DNA from: Actinostola sp. cb2023
Taxonomy: Eukaryota; Cnidaria; Anthozoa; Actiniaria; Actinostolidae
Length of the DNA: 64,000 bases
Assembly: GCA_033675265.1 (NCBI GenBank)
Contig: JAUJYZ010001494.1
Coordinates: 214,001 to 278,000, forward strand
Reading direction: 5' to 3'
Part shown: piece after piece, positions 20,591 through 31,939 of the stretch
Position numbering within the stretch: position 1 is the stretch's first letter
Layout of the letters: every line of letters starts with the position of its first letter
Position numbers and translations under genes: made by a program
Notes under the pieces: generated by a model
Seen by the model: only the letters and a program-made list of their open reading frames with translations
Database searches by the model: none
Told to the model about the DNA's origin: nothing

Positions 20591-22556
20591 TTAGAATCTA
20601 AGTTTCTGGAAAAACCATTTGTTCTTGCCAGACTTGTATCTGCAACAAAATAAAAGACAATTTGAATGTTATTAGCCATTAGCTCATTGTACGCATCAGC
20701 ACAAGCTACATCAAAATACGCAATACAACCTTACCTTTCTTCAAACTTGGACTTGACCTCCCTAAGAGCTTTTCTCTTAAGTGCGGGGTCACGGAAGACG
20801 TCTTTGTTAATGTTCTGTTTGTCAAGTGCAACATCCACAGAGTATCTATAACACAGAAATGTGTAATAATGTACTAACCCTTCACTGTAATGATTCATTT
20901 AGATCAAATTAGAATCATTATGATGAAGTGCAACCTTCAAAAGTGTTGTCTGGGTGGAATATATTCCTGTCCCCAAAATCATCTACTTCCTGCAGATGGG
21001 GTTGTAATACGTATTCCATATATGGTAAAAGCGTGCAAGCGAATAGCGGCCCCTAACAAGCGCATAGCGGCCCCTAACAAGCGTATAGCGGCCCCTAACA
21101 AGCGAATAGCGGCCCCAATTTGGCTAATAGATATTTGCAATGCAAAATATTTTCAAAAGCTAGAAAAAATGCAGAGCTTGGCAGCGTAATCCCTCGTGGT
21201 CAAGTGTGTTAAAGCGGAGGGTTAGGTTTAGGGTTAGGGATGGGGCAGGCTATAAAGTGATTAATTTGATGATTCGATTTGATATATAGTTTTAAAAGGT
21301 TAAGAAGTTTTAATAATTGGATGAAAAAAATTCTAAGTCCAATCCTAGGAAATAAAAAAACGGGCCGCCATTCGCTTGTTAAGTGCTTCTATTCGCTTGT
21401 TAGGGGCCGCTATACGCTCATACCATATATGGAATACGTATTACAACCCCGGCTCACTTCCTGTCCCCAAAACCATCTACTTTCTGTTATTTTCCTCCTT
21501 CTAAGAATCATTTTGACAATACAGCATTTATAAAATTTATAAATAATCCTTTCATCAGCAATGATCATTACTATTGGAATGAAAACCCTTACACAGGATA
21601 GAAACTAGCCAGCTATCAATCAAATTGTATTCTATTCGCCGTTACGATTAGTGCGCATGCGTAAAACTGTTACGATTAGTGCACATGCGTAAAACCGTAA
21701 CATTGTCATGCCAGTTTGAAAATCTCGTTGTCGTCGTTTCGACTACGACGAGATTTCTTGCAAAACTCGTTGTCTAGAGTACAAGTTTTGAGTGAGACAT
21801 TTTGACTAAATATCGGTCTTTTAAATCTATAACACTCAATAACATCTTCTTTAAGATTGTTCTTCTTGTTGTGACAAACAAGAATTAAAGATCGGTGTTA
21901 TTTTTGCTAAAATTTGAAGAAAAAGCTGAAGCAGTAAAAAGTCGTTTGGTTGTTTATGAATCTAAAATTTGAATTTGCGCAAGCACGATTACGACAACAA
22001 GTTAGCACACTCTCAAAACTCATAGTCGAATCTAAAGGTCTCTATTGCGAGCAACAAAGTATGTCGTATTAGCACACTAGTCAATTGCGAGCAACATGTT
22101 GCAGAGGTGGACACATGCTGCAACAAAATTGCCAGCAATGTTGCGCGCAATGTTGCACCATGTGTCCGCACGTTTAGGTCTCTAATATATCCACTCTCTC
22201 TACGATGGACATCTCTCTAAGCTGGAGAGCAAAAGTTGGTCACAAGGCCATCCAGCTTGGAGAGAGTCGACTGTAGTGATAGGTAAGACACCAAAAGACA
22301 CTCACCTTGTTGGCATAAGATGGTTATAGTTTATTACTTTCACAAAAGGCTTTACTTTGGATCTCTTGGCTGTCCTTTTCTTGCCCATCCTCTTGGTGAC
22401 TTTAAGGGGGTAACGGGCTATGCCAGCAACAAGAGCATGTCCATAAGGTTTGTCTGTGCTGCCTTCATCGTAGTTCTTTACAATAACAGCCTTCTTGCCC
22501 GCATAGCGGCCATTAAGCACAAGTACAACCTTGCCTGACTTTATGAACTTGCCCAT
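20591..22556 (-). CDS. RPL27: Ribosomal protein eL27
   Basis: Three coding exons: 22556-22306, 20845-20735 and 20639-20591, for 411 nt and 136 residues, exactly the length of human RPL27. Both introns are GT-AG and split arginine codons in the same phase. The protein starts [20 protein letters not shown] (a KOW-type segment). It continues through [20 protein letters not shown] and [20 protein letters not shown] and ends [14 protein letters not shown], all hallmark eL27 sequence. It is a structural protein of the large cytosolic ribosomal subunit. The start codon follows a splice acceptor (ctttag/GGTCAAAATG), which implies a separate untranslated first exon, proposed at 23473-23505. Intron 2 carries a 453-bp MITE. 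Confidence 0.95.
20998..21450. mobile_element. MITE with internal 21-bp tandem repeat, in RPL27 intron
   Basis: The ends are inverted copies (GGGGTTGTAATACGTATTCC... and its inverse). Inside the left arm are four tandem 21-bp units containing GCGAATAGCGGCCCC (21033-21117), and two diverged inverse units lie in the right arm. Outside both ends lies the same sequence, CCTGTCCCCAAAA-N-CATC, a direct duplication of about 27 bp. Confidence 0.7.
21640..22280. repeat. MITE debris in RPL27 intron
   Basis: Contains a tandem pair of GTTACGATTAGTGC-type units near 21650-21700, a hairpin around CTCGTTGTCGTC and its inverse near 21720-21760, GCAACATGTTGC-type motifs near 22090 and an inverted CTCTCTCC pair around 22195-22270. 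I see no gene. Confidence 0.4.
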
Positions 22557-23472
22557 TTTGACCCTAAAGTGAAACAATAACATTTGTTTGAAAATAAAAT
22601 AAGAATAATATTACAATATTTACACTTTCTTTTATACTAATGGGTTTCTTGCTACTAAAACAATTCCTACAGTCATGCTGATGATCGGAAGAATGCTTGT
22701 CACACAAGCATTTTATGTACTCTCAAAATTATGTTCCACTTTATACACTGTTACAGTAGGTCACGTGTCAGTGCGAGCATGACTCTTTTAAATGTACAGT
22801 GGAGTTTTGTTGTAATCTTAGACAAAAATTGTAATCTAAATTACTCATGTATTAAATCTACATGTAGCTTTGCCCTCTGCTCGTTATAGATGTTTTTTAT
22901 GGCATTTTTGTGGGCTGACTTTTTACTAACGTCACCCTGTCTTACTGTAAAAACCATCTAAACAAGGGTCTAACAACATGTGTGTACATATCTTGATGCA
23001 CGGACATTTCACAAGATATTTAGTCTGAATATTTAGGTTGAGAAAATCTTGAAATAGTGAACTTTATCAATATATCGTGGTATGGAATCCTTGTATGTTG
23101 TCGTTGATTTCTTGTCGATGTAACAATATATCGACAAAATGTAAAGTTTGGGCAAAATAAAAACCACATTTCAAACTCTCGAACCAATAATTAATAGAAC
23201 ATTTAGAGGAGGATATCCATTTAATTCAGATTGAACGACAGTTGGCAAAAACGTCGCCAATTTCAATGCATCCGTTACATGAATACGGTATGCCATTTAC
23301 ACACGACTTCATACAAGTGGACTTTTTGAGCACTATAAATGCATCTAATAATGTTATAATCACACACAAGATAAGAGAAGGAACTGTTATATTTCGTAAC
23401 CAATAAACAAAGAAAATTAACCATATTCAACAGAGGATGGAAGTAGATTGTTGAAGCCACTTTCACACTCAC

Positions 23473-23505
23473 CCACAAAGATGGCGTCGAGCGAGAAGAG
23501 ACCGA
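23473..23505 (-). other. RPL27: Probable 5' untranslated first exon of RPL27
   Basis: On the minus strand the sequence CTCTTCTCGCTCGACGCC is followed by ATCTTTGTGG and a consensus donor gtgagt at 23472. A pyrimidine start (5' TOP) plus GCCATCTTTGTGG is characteristic of ribosomal protein gene first exons. The transcription start is approximate. The intron to the coding exon would be about 0.9 kb. Confidence 0.5.
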
Positions 23506-23759
23506 TTGAAGTATCCGCTGACCACAAGTACTCTTGATGTTGAATGGGAGGGATGGGAGGGTAAAGTCAGGGGTTTTATTATTGAGAAGTGGTAAAATCC
23601 AATTTTATTCATTTCATGTCATGCATTTTTATTAAACTGTTTCAGTCCTTTCCTATGTCATCTTTTTCTTTAATCTGTTGTCTGTCTTTAATGGTAAGGA
23701 AATAGAGCCAATAACTGTAAAATTCTGAATTAAATATTGAATACTAAACTTACTAATAC

Positions 23760-24126
23760 CGTATTTCCTTGATTAAGCGCCCAGGGCGCTTATTTCAAAT
23801 TTTGTGATCAAGGGGGATGCTTAAACGAGGGGCAGTGCTTAATAGGGGGGGGCGCTTAATATAAAAACATGATTTGAACTCGGAAACGTAACTTTAATAA
23901 TATGGTACTACACGTGATAAAGGAACATATCGTAACCGGAATAAAACGCAAGTTGTATGCCATATTCCGTCATTCTTACAAACCATATTTCTTGGGGGAG
24001 GGGAAGGGGGCACTTAATCAAGGGGGGGCACTTATTTCAAATTTTGTGGGCAAGGAGGCTTAATCGAGGGGGGGCACTTAATCGAGGGGGCACTTAATCG
24101 AGGGGGCACTTAATCGAGGAAATACG
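23760..24126. mobile_element. MITE with CGTATTTCC ends
   Basis: The left end reads CGTATTTCCTTGATTAAGCG and the right end is the inverse, CTTAATCGAGGAAATACG. Several GGGGGCACTTAATCGA-type subunits repeat near the right end. No coding capacity. Confidence 0.7.
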
Positions 24127-24290
24127 ATACTTGGATTCATTGTTTTTGTGTACCATATTTCTAAATTCCAGTAGTATCCTTCGCAGCCATCTGGGAGTAA
24201 TACGCATGACAACAGAGGAAATGCCTGCAAAGGAGACTATACCCAGCAGACTGTGAAATGCATTTGTGCATTTGAAGATTGACATTAGAC

Positions 24291-24477
24291 ATTTTTGTCA
24301 ACATGGACGGTGTGCACACTGACAAATAATGTTAAAATGACCTTTGTCCTTTGATGTCCATGACAGCAATCTACGACATGAAAACCAGTGAAATGTCATT
24401 GTAGATTGCCATCACAAACGTCAATGGTCCTTTTGAACATTATTTGTCAGTGTGCACACCGTCCGTGTTGACAAAAA
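24291..24477. mobile_element. Palindromic MITE
   Basis: Inverted arms of about 55 bp (TTTTTGTCAACATGGACGGT, GTGCACACTGACAAATAATG) flank a short centre. 24480-25680 is A+T-rich and shows no recognisable gene. One minus-strand frame at 25258-25551 lacks family resemblance and is treated as chance. Confidence 0.65.
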
Positions 24478-25687
24478 CATCTGCTGCTTATTAAGCTCTC
24501 TATTGTACACAAGTAACGACACCATACACATTCAACACAATATTCCTATTGTTTCTGCTTTACAAGCCATACTTACATGTAGACAATATTCAATAATCTT
24601 AGTGACCATAATAATATGACTTGCTATATATCTAGTAAGTTAATAATCAATCTCTCTGTATAAATAATAAGTTACAATATATATAATACTTACAAAATAA
24701 TTTAAATCTAGAAATTAAAATTCCTTAGAGGAAATAGTGTCTTTTACAACTCACTCCTTTGTATTTTGCATTTGCAATCCTATTCTAATCAAAACCTAAG
24801 CAAGTAAAGCTGGAAATCACACATTGTGAAAATAGGAGGCCAAAACTTGGCATAAAACTGAAATAGAATTGTAATAAATACATGTGCTTTTTAAGTGGGA
24901 TTTTTTTAAAGTTGAATTTGAGTATTTCCTTTGTAATCAGAAGCATTGAAGGGTTTTTAAACATGCAACAATCCAAGTGTACCTTATATTTAAAAAAAAA
25001 TGCCCACTGAAATATTTGTTCACTGAGGATAAATTAGGAAAATGGCTAGGAAATAAAATACTAAACTTTTATGATGTGAATCAATCTAAAATCCTTGGAC
25101 TTGCATTGGAATATTGATACTGTCAGGCATACTTAGTGACACAGTACTCTATCACTAAGCACATCACAAGGGAATTGTTTATGTGACTGTATGTTACAGT
25201 TTGTACATTTCATTTCACAGTCGATTGGTTTCTGGTGTCTGGACATACGAATAAATGCTACACCACCAAACTAAGGATGTTCCAGTAAATTACCAACAAC
25301 GAAGATATCAGTCTCGAACAAGACATATTAATCTTGTTTACACATTCAATGAATCGTGTCAATTGGGGTTGCCACTTCCAAGAATATCTTGTGTCGCGAT
25401 CATTCACATCACATAAACCAAACACCAATTCTTGATAACGAAGAGAACAAGCAAGACACAGTGTTTCCAATATTTCAAGACCAGGCAATGCGTTTTTTAT
25501 ATATTTTCTGAAAAGTAGAATCGTCGAGAAAGTTCCATGGTGCCTTGCCAACGCTACGGCGTTTATAAATCACAGTGGGGTGTGAATTTATGTACAAATA
25601 ACGTGTTCCTCGTAAAATCTCTCAATTTCATGGTAATCCATCTTGCTATATCTTTTTAAATTCAATAAATAGAAGGTAATTAAATAT

Positions 25688-26338
25688 TTAGTGTGGTAGT
25701 GTGGTTAGTGAGGAATGCTGCGATTGCATGTGGTTTCGCAGGCCACTAGGACTTTTATAACTCTTTCCACAATGACACTTATGGGCCTTTTTCGCCCTAT
25801 GTTCCTTCCTATGTCCATTTTTAGCGTGATACTTAATCCCATTGACATTTTTGTATCGTTTCCCACAACCAGCGACCGGGCAAATGTATCTCTTCCCTTC
25901 ACCATCGTCCAACGCAACTTGAGCGTTCAATATGAAGTCGCTTGGAAAACTCTGATCGGAGCTCCAAGATTCGTCACTTTTATCACTCATATTTCCATCT
26001 TCTTCTCCGATATCAAAGGATTCTGAATTACTAATATTGTGAAATGTCATTTTAGGCGGTGTTGGTCGCTTCTTTTTTATGATATGTTCAGTGCTTGGCG
26101 TGGAAGTGTCATTGATTTGTTCCTGTTCTTTTTGTTGGGCCTGGCGAGCCGCTTCGGTGAAGAAACAGTTGATGTAAGACAGTGGCAGAGCGGCTGGCGG
26201 AGAGGACTCTTGCTTATCCAATATTCTCTGGTCTTTCTCGATGTGTACAAGCTCAATGTGATCTATTAAATCGAGTAAAGAGCTACACTGCTTGCCGCAA
26301 CCGTGCCATAAACACGAGTAGCGATAAAACGCGGCCAT
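25688..26338 (-). CDS. JAZF1: JAZF1-like zinc finger protein, intronless
   Basis: A 216-residue frame starting at ATG 26338 (MAAFYRYSC; an upstream extension would need a TTG). Finger 1 uses Cys9, Cys14, His27 and His32 and is followed by the JAZF1-typical HI-x7-LDKQE and LPLSYINCFF segment. A Ser/Pro/acid-rich linker (GEEDGNMSDKSDESWSSDQS) leads to two C-terminal fingers, CPVAGCGKRYKNVNGIKYHA and CHCGKSYKSPSGLRNH, which are nearly identical to the vertebrate protein. Human JAZF1 is 243 residues and acts in the nucleus as a cofactor of nuclear receptor TR4 and of the NuA4/TIP60 acetyltransferase complex. The human gene has several introns while this one has none, so ancestral intron loss or a retrocopy should be considered. 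The undamaged frame argues for function. Confidence 0.88.
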   Translation of the reverse strand: MAAFYRYSCLWHGCGKQCSSLLDLIDHIELVHIEKDQRILDKQESSPPAALPLSYINCFFTEAARQAQQKEQEQINDTSTPSTEHIIKKKRPTPPKMTFHNISNSESFDIGEEDGNMSDKSDESWSSDQSFPSDFILNAQVALDDGEGKRYICPVAGCGKRYKNVNGIKYHAKNGHRKEHRAKKAHKCHCGKSYKSPSGLRNHMQSQHSSLTTLPH

Positions 26339-26365
26339 CTTGTCCTGTCTCAATCGCCTGTTGAT

Positions 26366-26397
26366 TACGTCACTCTATTGTTTGATTAATGACGTCA
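26366..26397 (-). promoter_or_regulatory. CRE-like promoter sites of JAZF1-like gene
   Basis: A perfect palindromic TGACGTCA at 26390-26397 and a half-matching TACGTCA at 26366-26372 lie 28-60 bp upstream of the start codon. These are typical CREB/ATF-binding sequences near a transcription start. Confidence 0.45.
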
Positions 26398-26536
26398 GTA
26401 TCAGATTGCGTTAAAAAAAGTGACAAGGCCACGCGCTAGCCACGTGGGTTTTCATGAAGATAAATAAAGAAGTACCAAACGGTTTTCCGATCGAAAATAG
26501 ACCATTTATGATCAAAAATATTGATTTTACTCCACA

Positions 26537-26902
26537 AATGAGGGTTATCTCTGTTTATCATGTAATTTCAAAACTCAAAGGACAATAATATGATTATCAT
26601 AGCTGGAATTAGTAAAAATGTGAAGTTTGGAAAAGATCGCTTCACAAAATGCGAAGATATGATCATGAAAACCTTTGGAAATTTACGCCGGTAGACAACT
26701 CTTGCCTACCAACGTAACAAAGGTTCATTTTCATACAAAATTTCGATTTCTGAAAATTAATATCTTCGCAAATTGTCGGACGCGATCTTTTCCAAACTTC
26801 ACATTTTTACTCATTTCAACGAGCTCTTTCCAGCTATGATAATCATTTTTCTGTTCCGTCTCCTATAAAATAAGTTTTGAAATTACGTGATAAACCCTCA
26901 TT
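26537..26902. mobile_element. Palindromic MITE with AATGAGGGTTATC ends
   Basis: The left arm starts AATGAGGGTTATCTCTG and the right arm ends with the inverse, GATAAACCCTCATT. A central hairpin (GGTAGACAACTCTTGCCTACC) is shared with 13938-14180. About 366 bp, noncoding. Confidence 0.75.
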
Positions 26903-27039
26903 CGATGCAACAATAGAGACCGCAAAAGCAGCTGTGAGTTTCTCTTAAACCTTTTAGCCTAATTAACAAATAGATGATAAGCCACAGCCAACCAATTTTA
27001 ATGTCATAGTAATTACACACTAACTATATAATTATGTAC

Positions 27040-28190
27040 CCTAGTTTTCTTCAAAAAATGATATTGGAAAAAATTCTCGGAACAACTACATCATCTATAC
27101 TCAGGCGAAAAATTGGTAAAAACGATTTCTGCAGTACACTTACTGTATTGAAACCTTGCTCTCTCATACAATTTTGATAGAACCATGGCCATCTCGAAAT
27201 TCGTCTATTGTCCAGATTTTTGGACGTACATGCAGCTTTCTTCAAAAAATGACATTGGAAAAGATTCTGAGCAACTGCAACATCTAGAAAGGCAAAAAAA
27301 ACAGAAAAAAAACGATTTCTCCCATATACAACTGTATTGAAATTTGCTACGTTATGCAATGTTGATAGCACCATCTCCAAATTCGTGGATTGTCTAGATG
27401 TACAATCCTTGTTTTTTTTTCAAAAAATGACATTGGAAAAGATTCTGAGCAACTGCAACATCTAGAAAGGCAAAAAAAAAAAAAAAAAAAAAAAGATTTC
27501 TCCCATATACAACTGTATTGAAATTTGCTACGTTATGCAATGTTGATAGCACCATCTCCAAATTCGTGGATTGTCTAGATGTACAATCCTTGTTTTTTTT
27601 TTTCAAAAAATGACATTGGAAAAGATTCTGAGCAACTGCAACATCTAGAAAGGCAAAAAAAAAAAAAAAAAAAAAAAAAAAACGATTTCTCCCATATACA
27701 ACTGTATTTACCGTATTGAAATTTGCTACGTTATGCAATTTTGATAGAACCATCTCGAAATTCGTGGATTGTCCAGATTTTTTGACGTACATTCCTTGGT
27801 TTTCTTCAAAAAATGATATTTTGGAAAAGATTCTGAGAAGCTGCAACATCTAGAAAGGCAAAAAAAAAACAGAAAAAAACGATTTCTCCCATATATTTTA
27901 CTGTATTGAAATTTGCTACGTTATGCAATTTTGATGGAACCATCTCCAAATGCATAGTTTGTCCAGATTTTTTGACGTTTTCTCCAAAAAATTATATTGG
28001 AAAAGATTCTGAGAAGCTGCAAGATATCTAGAAAGGCAAAAAAACAGAAAAAAATCGATTTCTTCCATATATTTACTGTATTGAAATTTGCTACGTTATG
28101 CAATCTTGATAGAACCATCTCGAAATTCGTCGATTATCCAGATTTTTTGACGCGTACGTACAATCGTTCAGTTGGTTTTCTTCAAAAATC
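27040..28190. repeat. ~185-bp tandem array, about six copies
   Basis: Units of roughly 180-200 bp begin with TTCTTCAAAAAATGA and include CTGAGCAACTGCAACATC, an A-rich run of variable length and TTGCTACGTTATGCAAT. The middle copies (27240-27790) are nearly identical; outer ones diverge. Frames across it arise from the repeat and are not genes. Confidence 0.85.
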
Positions 28191-28194
28191 AGGA

Positions 28195-29407
28195 CATGTT
28201 ATCGGGATTACAGAGCATGGTATCGGGATTACAGGGCATGGTGTCGGGATTACAGGGCATGGTATCGGGATTACAGGGCATGGTATTGGGATTACAGAGC
28301 ATGGTATCGGGATTACAGAGCATGGTATCGGGAATACAGGGCATGGTATCGGGATTACAGGGCATGGTATTGGTATTACGGCATGGTATCGGGATTACAG
28401 AGCATGGTATCGGGAATACAGGGCATGGTATCGGGATTACAGGGCATGGTATCGGGATTACAGGGTGTGGTATCGGGATTGAAGGGCATGGTATCGGGAT
28501 TACAGGGCATGGTATCGGGATTACATGGCATGGTATCGGGATTGCAGGGCATTATATCGGGATTACAGGGTGTGGTATCGGGATTACAGGGCATGGTATC
28601 GGGATTACAGGGCATGGTATCGGGATTGCAGGGCATGGTATCGGGATTACAGGGTGTGGTATCGGGATTACAGGATGTTGTATCGGGATTACAGGGTGTG
28701 GTATCGGGATTACAGGATGTTGTATCGGGATTGCAGGATGTTGTATCGGGATTACAGAGTGTGGTATCGGGATTACAGGATGTTGTATCGGGATTACAGG
28801 GTGTGGTATCGGGATTACAGGGCATGGTATCGGGATTACAGGGCATGGTATCGGGATTGCAGGGCATGGTATCGGGATTACAGGGTGTGGTATCGGGATT
28901 ACAGGATGTTGTATCGGGATTACAGGGTGTGGTATCGGGATTACAGGATGTTGTATCGGGATTACAGGATGTTGTATCGGGATTACAGGGTGTGGTATCG
29001 GGATTACAGGATGTTGTATCGGGATTGCAGGATGTTGTATCGGGATTACAGGGTGTGGTATCGGGATTACAGGATGTTGTATCGGGATTACAGGGTGTGG
29101 TATCGGGATTACAGGGCATGGTATCGGGATTACAGGGCATGGTATCGGGATTGCAGGGCATGGTATCGGGATTACAGGGTGTGGTATCGGGATTACAGGA
29201 TGTTGTATCGGGATTACAGGGTGTGGTATCGGGATTACAGGATGTTGTATCGGGATTACAGGATGTTGTATCGGGATTACAGGGTGTGGTATCGGGATTA
29301 CAGGATGTTGTATCGGGATTGCAGGATGTTGTATCGGGATTACAGGGTGTGGTATCGGGATTACAGGATGTTGTATCGGGATTACAGAGTGTGGTATCGG
29401 GATTACT
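28195..29407. repeat. 21-bp minisatellite, ~58 units
   Basis: Perfectly spaced 21-bp units of the form GGTATCGGGATTACAGGGCA, with three main variants at the variable end (GGGCATG, GGGTGTG, GGATGTT). The variants recur in the same order in blocks of several hundred bases (about 28570-28830, 28830-29130 and 29130-29400), so a higher-order unit has been duplicated. Because 21 is a multiple of three and the unit lacks stops, long frames exist on both strands; these are not taken as genes. Confidence 0.95.
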
Positions 29408-29602
29408 GCGGGTTCGGGATTCAATGGATCATTCAGTTATATTGTTGCGTCTCTGGCCTCAGTTTTTTTGATAATGGCTCCTGCACAGATTCATTAAGGA
29501 GGAAAATTACGGGTAAAATACGATAATAATGTGGCGACAACTGAAATAGAGACGTCGGACAGAAGATAAACGAAACAGCGCATCCCCAATACCTAATATT
29601 CG

Positions 29603-29608
29603 TTTATT
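29603..29608 (-). promoter_or_regulatory. Poly(A) signal of METTL27-like gene
   Basis: AATAAA on the minus strand 8 bp past the stop codon of the methyltransferase gene, implying a very short 3' UTR. Confidence 0.5.
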
Positions 29609-29615
29609 ATCATTA

Positions 29616-31695
29616 TTATTTAGTTACTTTATACGTAAACAAATAACATGTTGCAAGGGAAGGTCTATCTTTTGGTGCTACTCTATGATACGGGATAAGA
29701 TCTTTGCTAACAAGCTCCCACATTTTCTCGTCCACCAATTCATCCATCTTTTTCTTGTATCCATAACTCTCCGTGTCATAGGCGTCTTGGCGTAGTGTAA
29801 AACAAATTAGCCCACCTAACAAGGAAAAAATCACGACATAACAGAAGGGTAATTAAGGGAGACAGTTGCTCATTTAGTGTATTTAACTGAAAAGATAATG
29901 CAGTACAGCAAGAAAAGTGGATTACCACCCCCTTCTCAAAGGTTTGAGCCTGCGATGTACGTCAGCGGTAACATAATGAAAGTTTACAGCTGTGTGAGTG
30001 AGTGATCCCAAAATTGTGCCAATGTCATCACTATAACTCGTGGATTACATAATATATAATAAAGAGGCTGGTACTGTTCATGCATTGCTGATGATGTTCT
30101 AAATCCTTCTAATGGCCTGCATAAGCGACTATAATGTTGATGTTTTCTCACGCTCAGAAAAGCTTTCCTGATCACGACATCCCGTTCGAATGACGATCAT
30201 CGGAGTAAACTAAAATGCTGTCCACACATATGACGTGTTTATTTGAAAACGTTTTTTCCTCCGTTCACACTGCCATAAACGATTCGAAAACGGAGTTTTT
30301 CGTAAACGCTTCCAAAAGTAAAAACGAAAATTACGCACGTGTGGACGGGAAGATTCATTTTCCAACGATCGAGAAGGTATGGAGCGCGGGGTGACAATAG
30401 GAGATATTAACTGACAATGAATTTATGCACTTCTTCTTTACTTTATTCATGTCGTGCAGTAGAGTTGTTTTCGTAGGAGTTGGAAGAGGTCAGTTCATGT
30501 CTTGCCGTAACAGTGACTTCGTACTGTAGGTTTTGCACTCATACGACAACGACTCTATCTATAGCTACATGCATGCTTACACAAGGTGTGGGGATCTGTA
30601 TTACCTGGCTTGACTAGGCGTAAAATCTCATCCAAACCACAAGGTTTAACATGTCCAACGGTGAAAGTCCCAGAAGATATGACGGCATCATAGTCATCAG
30701 ACTGGATCTGATCTATTCTCTGGTCACTGATTGGTGCACAGATGAGTTTCTTGTAAATGCCCTTGTCACGTGCAATGTCCAGCATTTCTTGAGAAATGTC
30801 CAGCCCATCCACGTTCGTGTATCCAAAGTCCTTCAGGTGCTGCCCTACAAACCCAGTCCCAGCGCCAGCATCGAGGATTTTCATATCAAGCCTTTGTCCA
30901 CCAAAACATGTCTTTAACTCGCCATCAAAAACCTTGGCACTTGTTGTGTGAGCCACGTAACCATGAGAATTTGTCTCCTTGAAAGTTGAAATCATAACAA
31001 GAAAATCCCCATTAGATAAACTTACTTTTGTTTTGTGTTTGAAGAAAACGATTTTCCCGCCCACCTTTTTCCACTCACTAAAAGTATTCGATTTCGCTTG
31101 CATTGTATTATGGGTAAAATATTGATCAACGCTAACTCCTAGCCAAGCTGGAACACTTTTGGAGAGTGGGTGGGTGAGCCGTTCCCTGATTTACTGGTCG
31201 AGAATAAAGAAGGGAGTGTAGTGTGCTGCTCTGACGTGGTATATCATGCGCTATCTTGTTGCATAGAGTCGTTTTCGTATGTCGGAGTAAGAAGCCTACG
31301 GTCACGGAACGGAATCACAAAGACAATTGATCATTGCTCAACCAATCAGAATGTTTGGTCACGGCACGGCACGGCACGGTCACCACACAGCACGAACTGT
31401 ACCGTAACTACTTCCCACTCGTACGAAAACGAAAACGAAAACGACTCTGATGTATATTTCCACGACGTGTAGCGCACCGAAGAATTATTAAACAGTATTA
31501 CTATTCACACTTGTCGCCTGATTGAAAATAAAGCGTCTCCAACATCAACTGGCTCAATGGCTAATAGAGGGGAGGAGGTTTGGTTGTTACCTCATCATAA
31601 TTCGTTGCCCATTTGTCATAAACGGCCTTTGTTTGTTCATCTGTTGTGGAACCATCAACCTCTTTTAGTACTTCATACCCACTAAATGACGTCAT
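29616..31695 (-). CDS. METTL27: METTL27-like SAM-dependent methyltransferase
   Basis: Three coding exons: 31695-31591, 30977-30605 and 29815-29616, for 225 residues. Human METTL27 (WBSCR27) is 245. Junctions are GT-AG with consistent phases. The N-terminus MTSFSGYEVLKEVDG... leads to YDKWATNYDE, the usual pre-domain motif. The Rossmann fold follows: motif I ILDAGAGTGFVGQHL near residue 69, VDGLDISQEML for the acidic ribose-binding loop, then DYDAVISSGTF and LRLVKPGG. The C-terminus ends in LATCYLFTYKVTK, as in related methyltransferases. The substrate of this family is not well established. The ATG directly follows a splice-acceptor-like catacag, so a noncoding first exon upstream is likely. 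Both introns carry MITEs (30217-30350, 30461-30555 and 31265-31448). Confidence 0.85.
30217..30350. mobile_element. MITE with GTCCACAC ends
   Basis: Inverted ends TGTCCACAC and GTGTGGACG surround sequence rich in GAAAACG and its inverse. A related copy lies at 32702-32935. Located in intron 2 of the methyltransferase gene. Confidence 0.55.
30461..30555. mobile_element. Short MITE, AGAGTTGTTTTCGTA ends
   Basis: A 95-bp palindrome-like element with ends AGAGTTGTTTTCGTA and ACGACAACGACTCT. It belongs to the same family as 31265-31448 and the half copy at 58860-58980. Confidence 0.55.
31265..31448. mobile_element. MITE, AGAGTCGTTTTCGTA ends
   Basis: Inverted ends AGAGTCGTTTTCGTA and CGAAAACGACTCT, with an internal GCTCAACCAATCAGAATG segment and GCACG tandem copies. 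It lies in intron 1 of the methyltransferase gene; its right half recurs at 58860-58980. Confidence 0.65.
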
Positions 31696-31939
31696 CTGTA
31701 TGAGAGAGATATGTTGTTACATGTAATTTAGTAATGGGATATGTTTCAAACCGTATGTATTGTGCACATCCTGGAACAACCCTGGGGCGGTTAATATGCA
31801 AGTATCCCGCGATCATTTAATGTTACAATGCGTGTGATAGGAAGTGGTTTAAGGGGAATATTGGAAGTGAGAGGGAAAACACTGCTAGCAATGCAGACGG
31901 CTTAGAAACTGATCTATTTTAATAAAACCTATTTAACAA

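Noticed and set aside
23481..23537. ATG frame reading MASSEKRPIEVSADHKYS on the plus strand
   Set aside because: Stops after 18 codons. The opposite strand explains the sequence better as a TOP-type first exon of RPL27 with a consensus donor.
25258..25551. 97-codon minus-strand frame downstream of the JAZF1-like gene
   Set aside because: No domain, low-complexity or repeat evidence and no splice link to a neighbouring gene; treated as chance.
27051..28118. Minus-strand frames such as MVLSRLHNVANFNTV
   Set aside because: Repeat-generated frames in the ~185-bp tandem array, with poly-A runs translated as poly-Phe.
28172..29526. Several overlapping 260-441-codon frames on both strands
   Set aside because: All lie in the 21-bp minisatellite; a stop-free unit of length divisible by three opens many frames at once. 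No start context, splice signals or domain supports translation.
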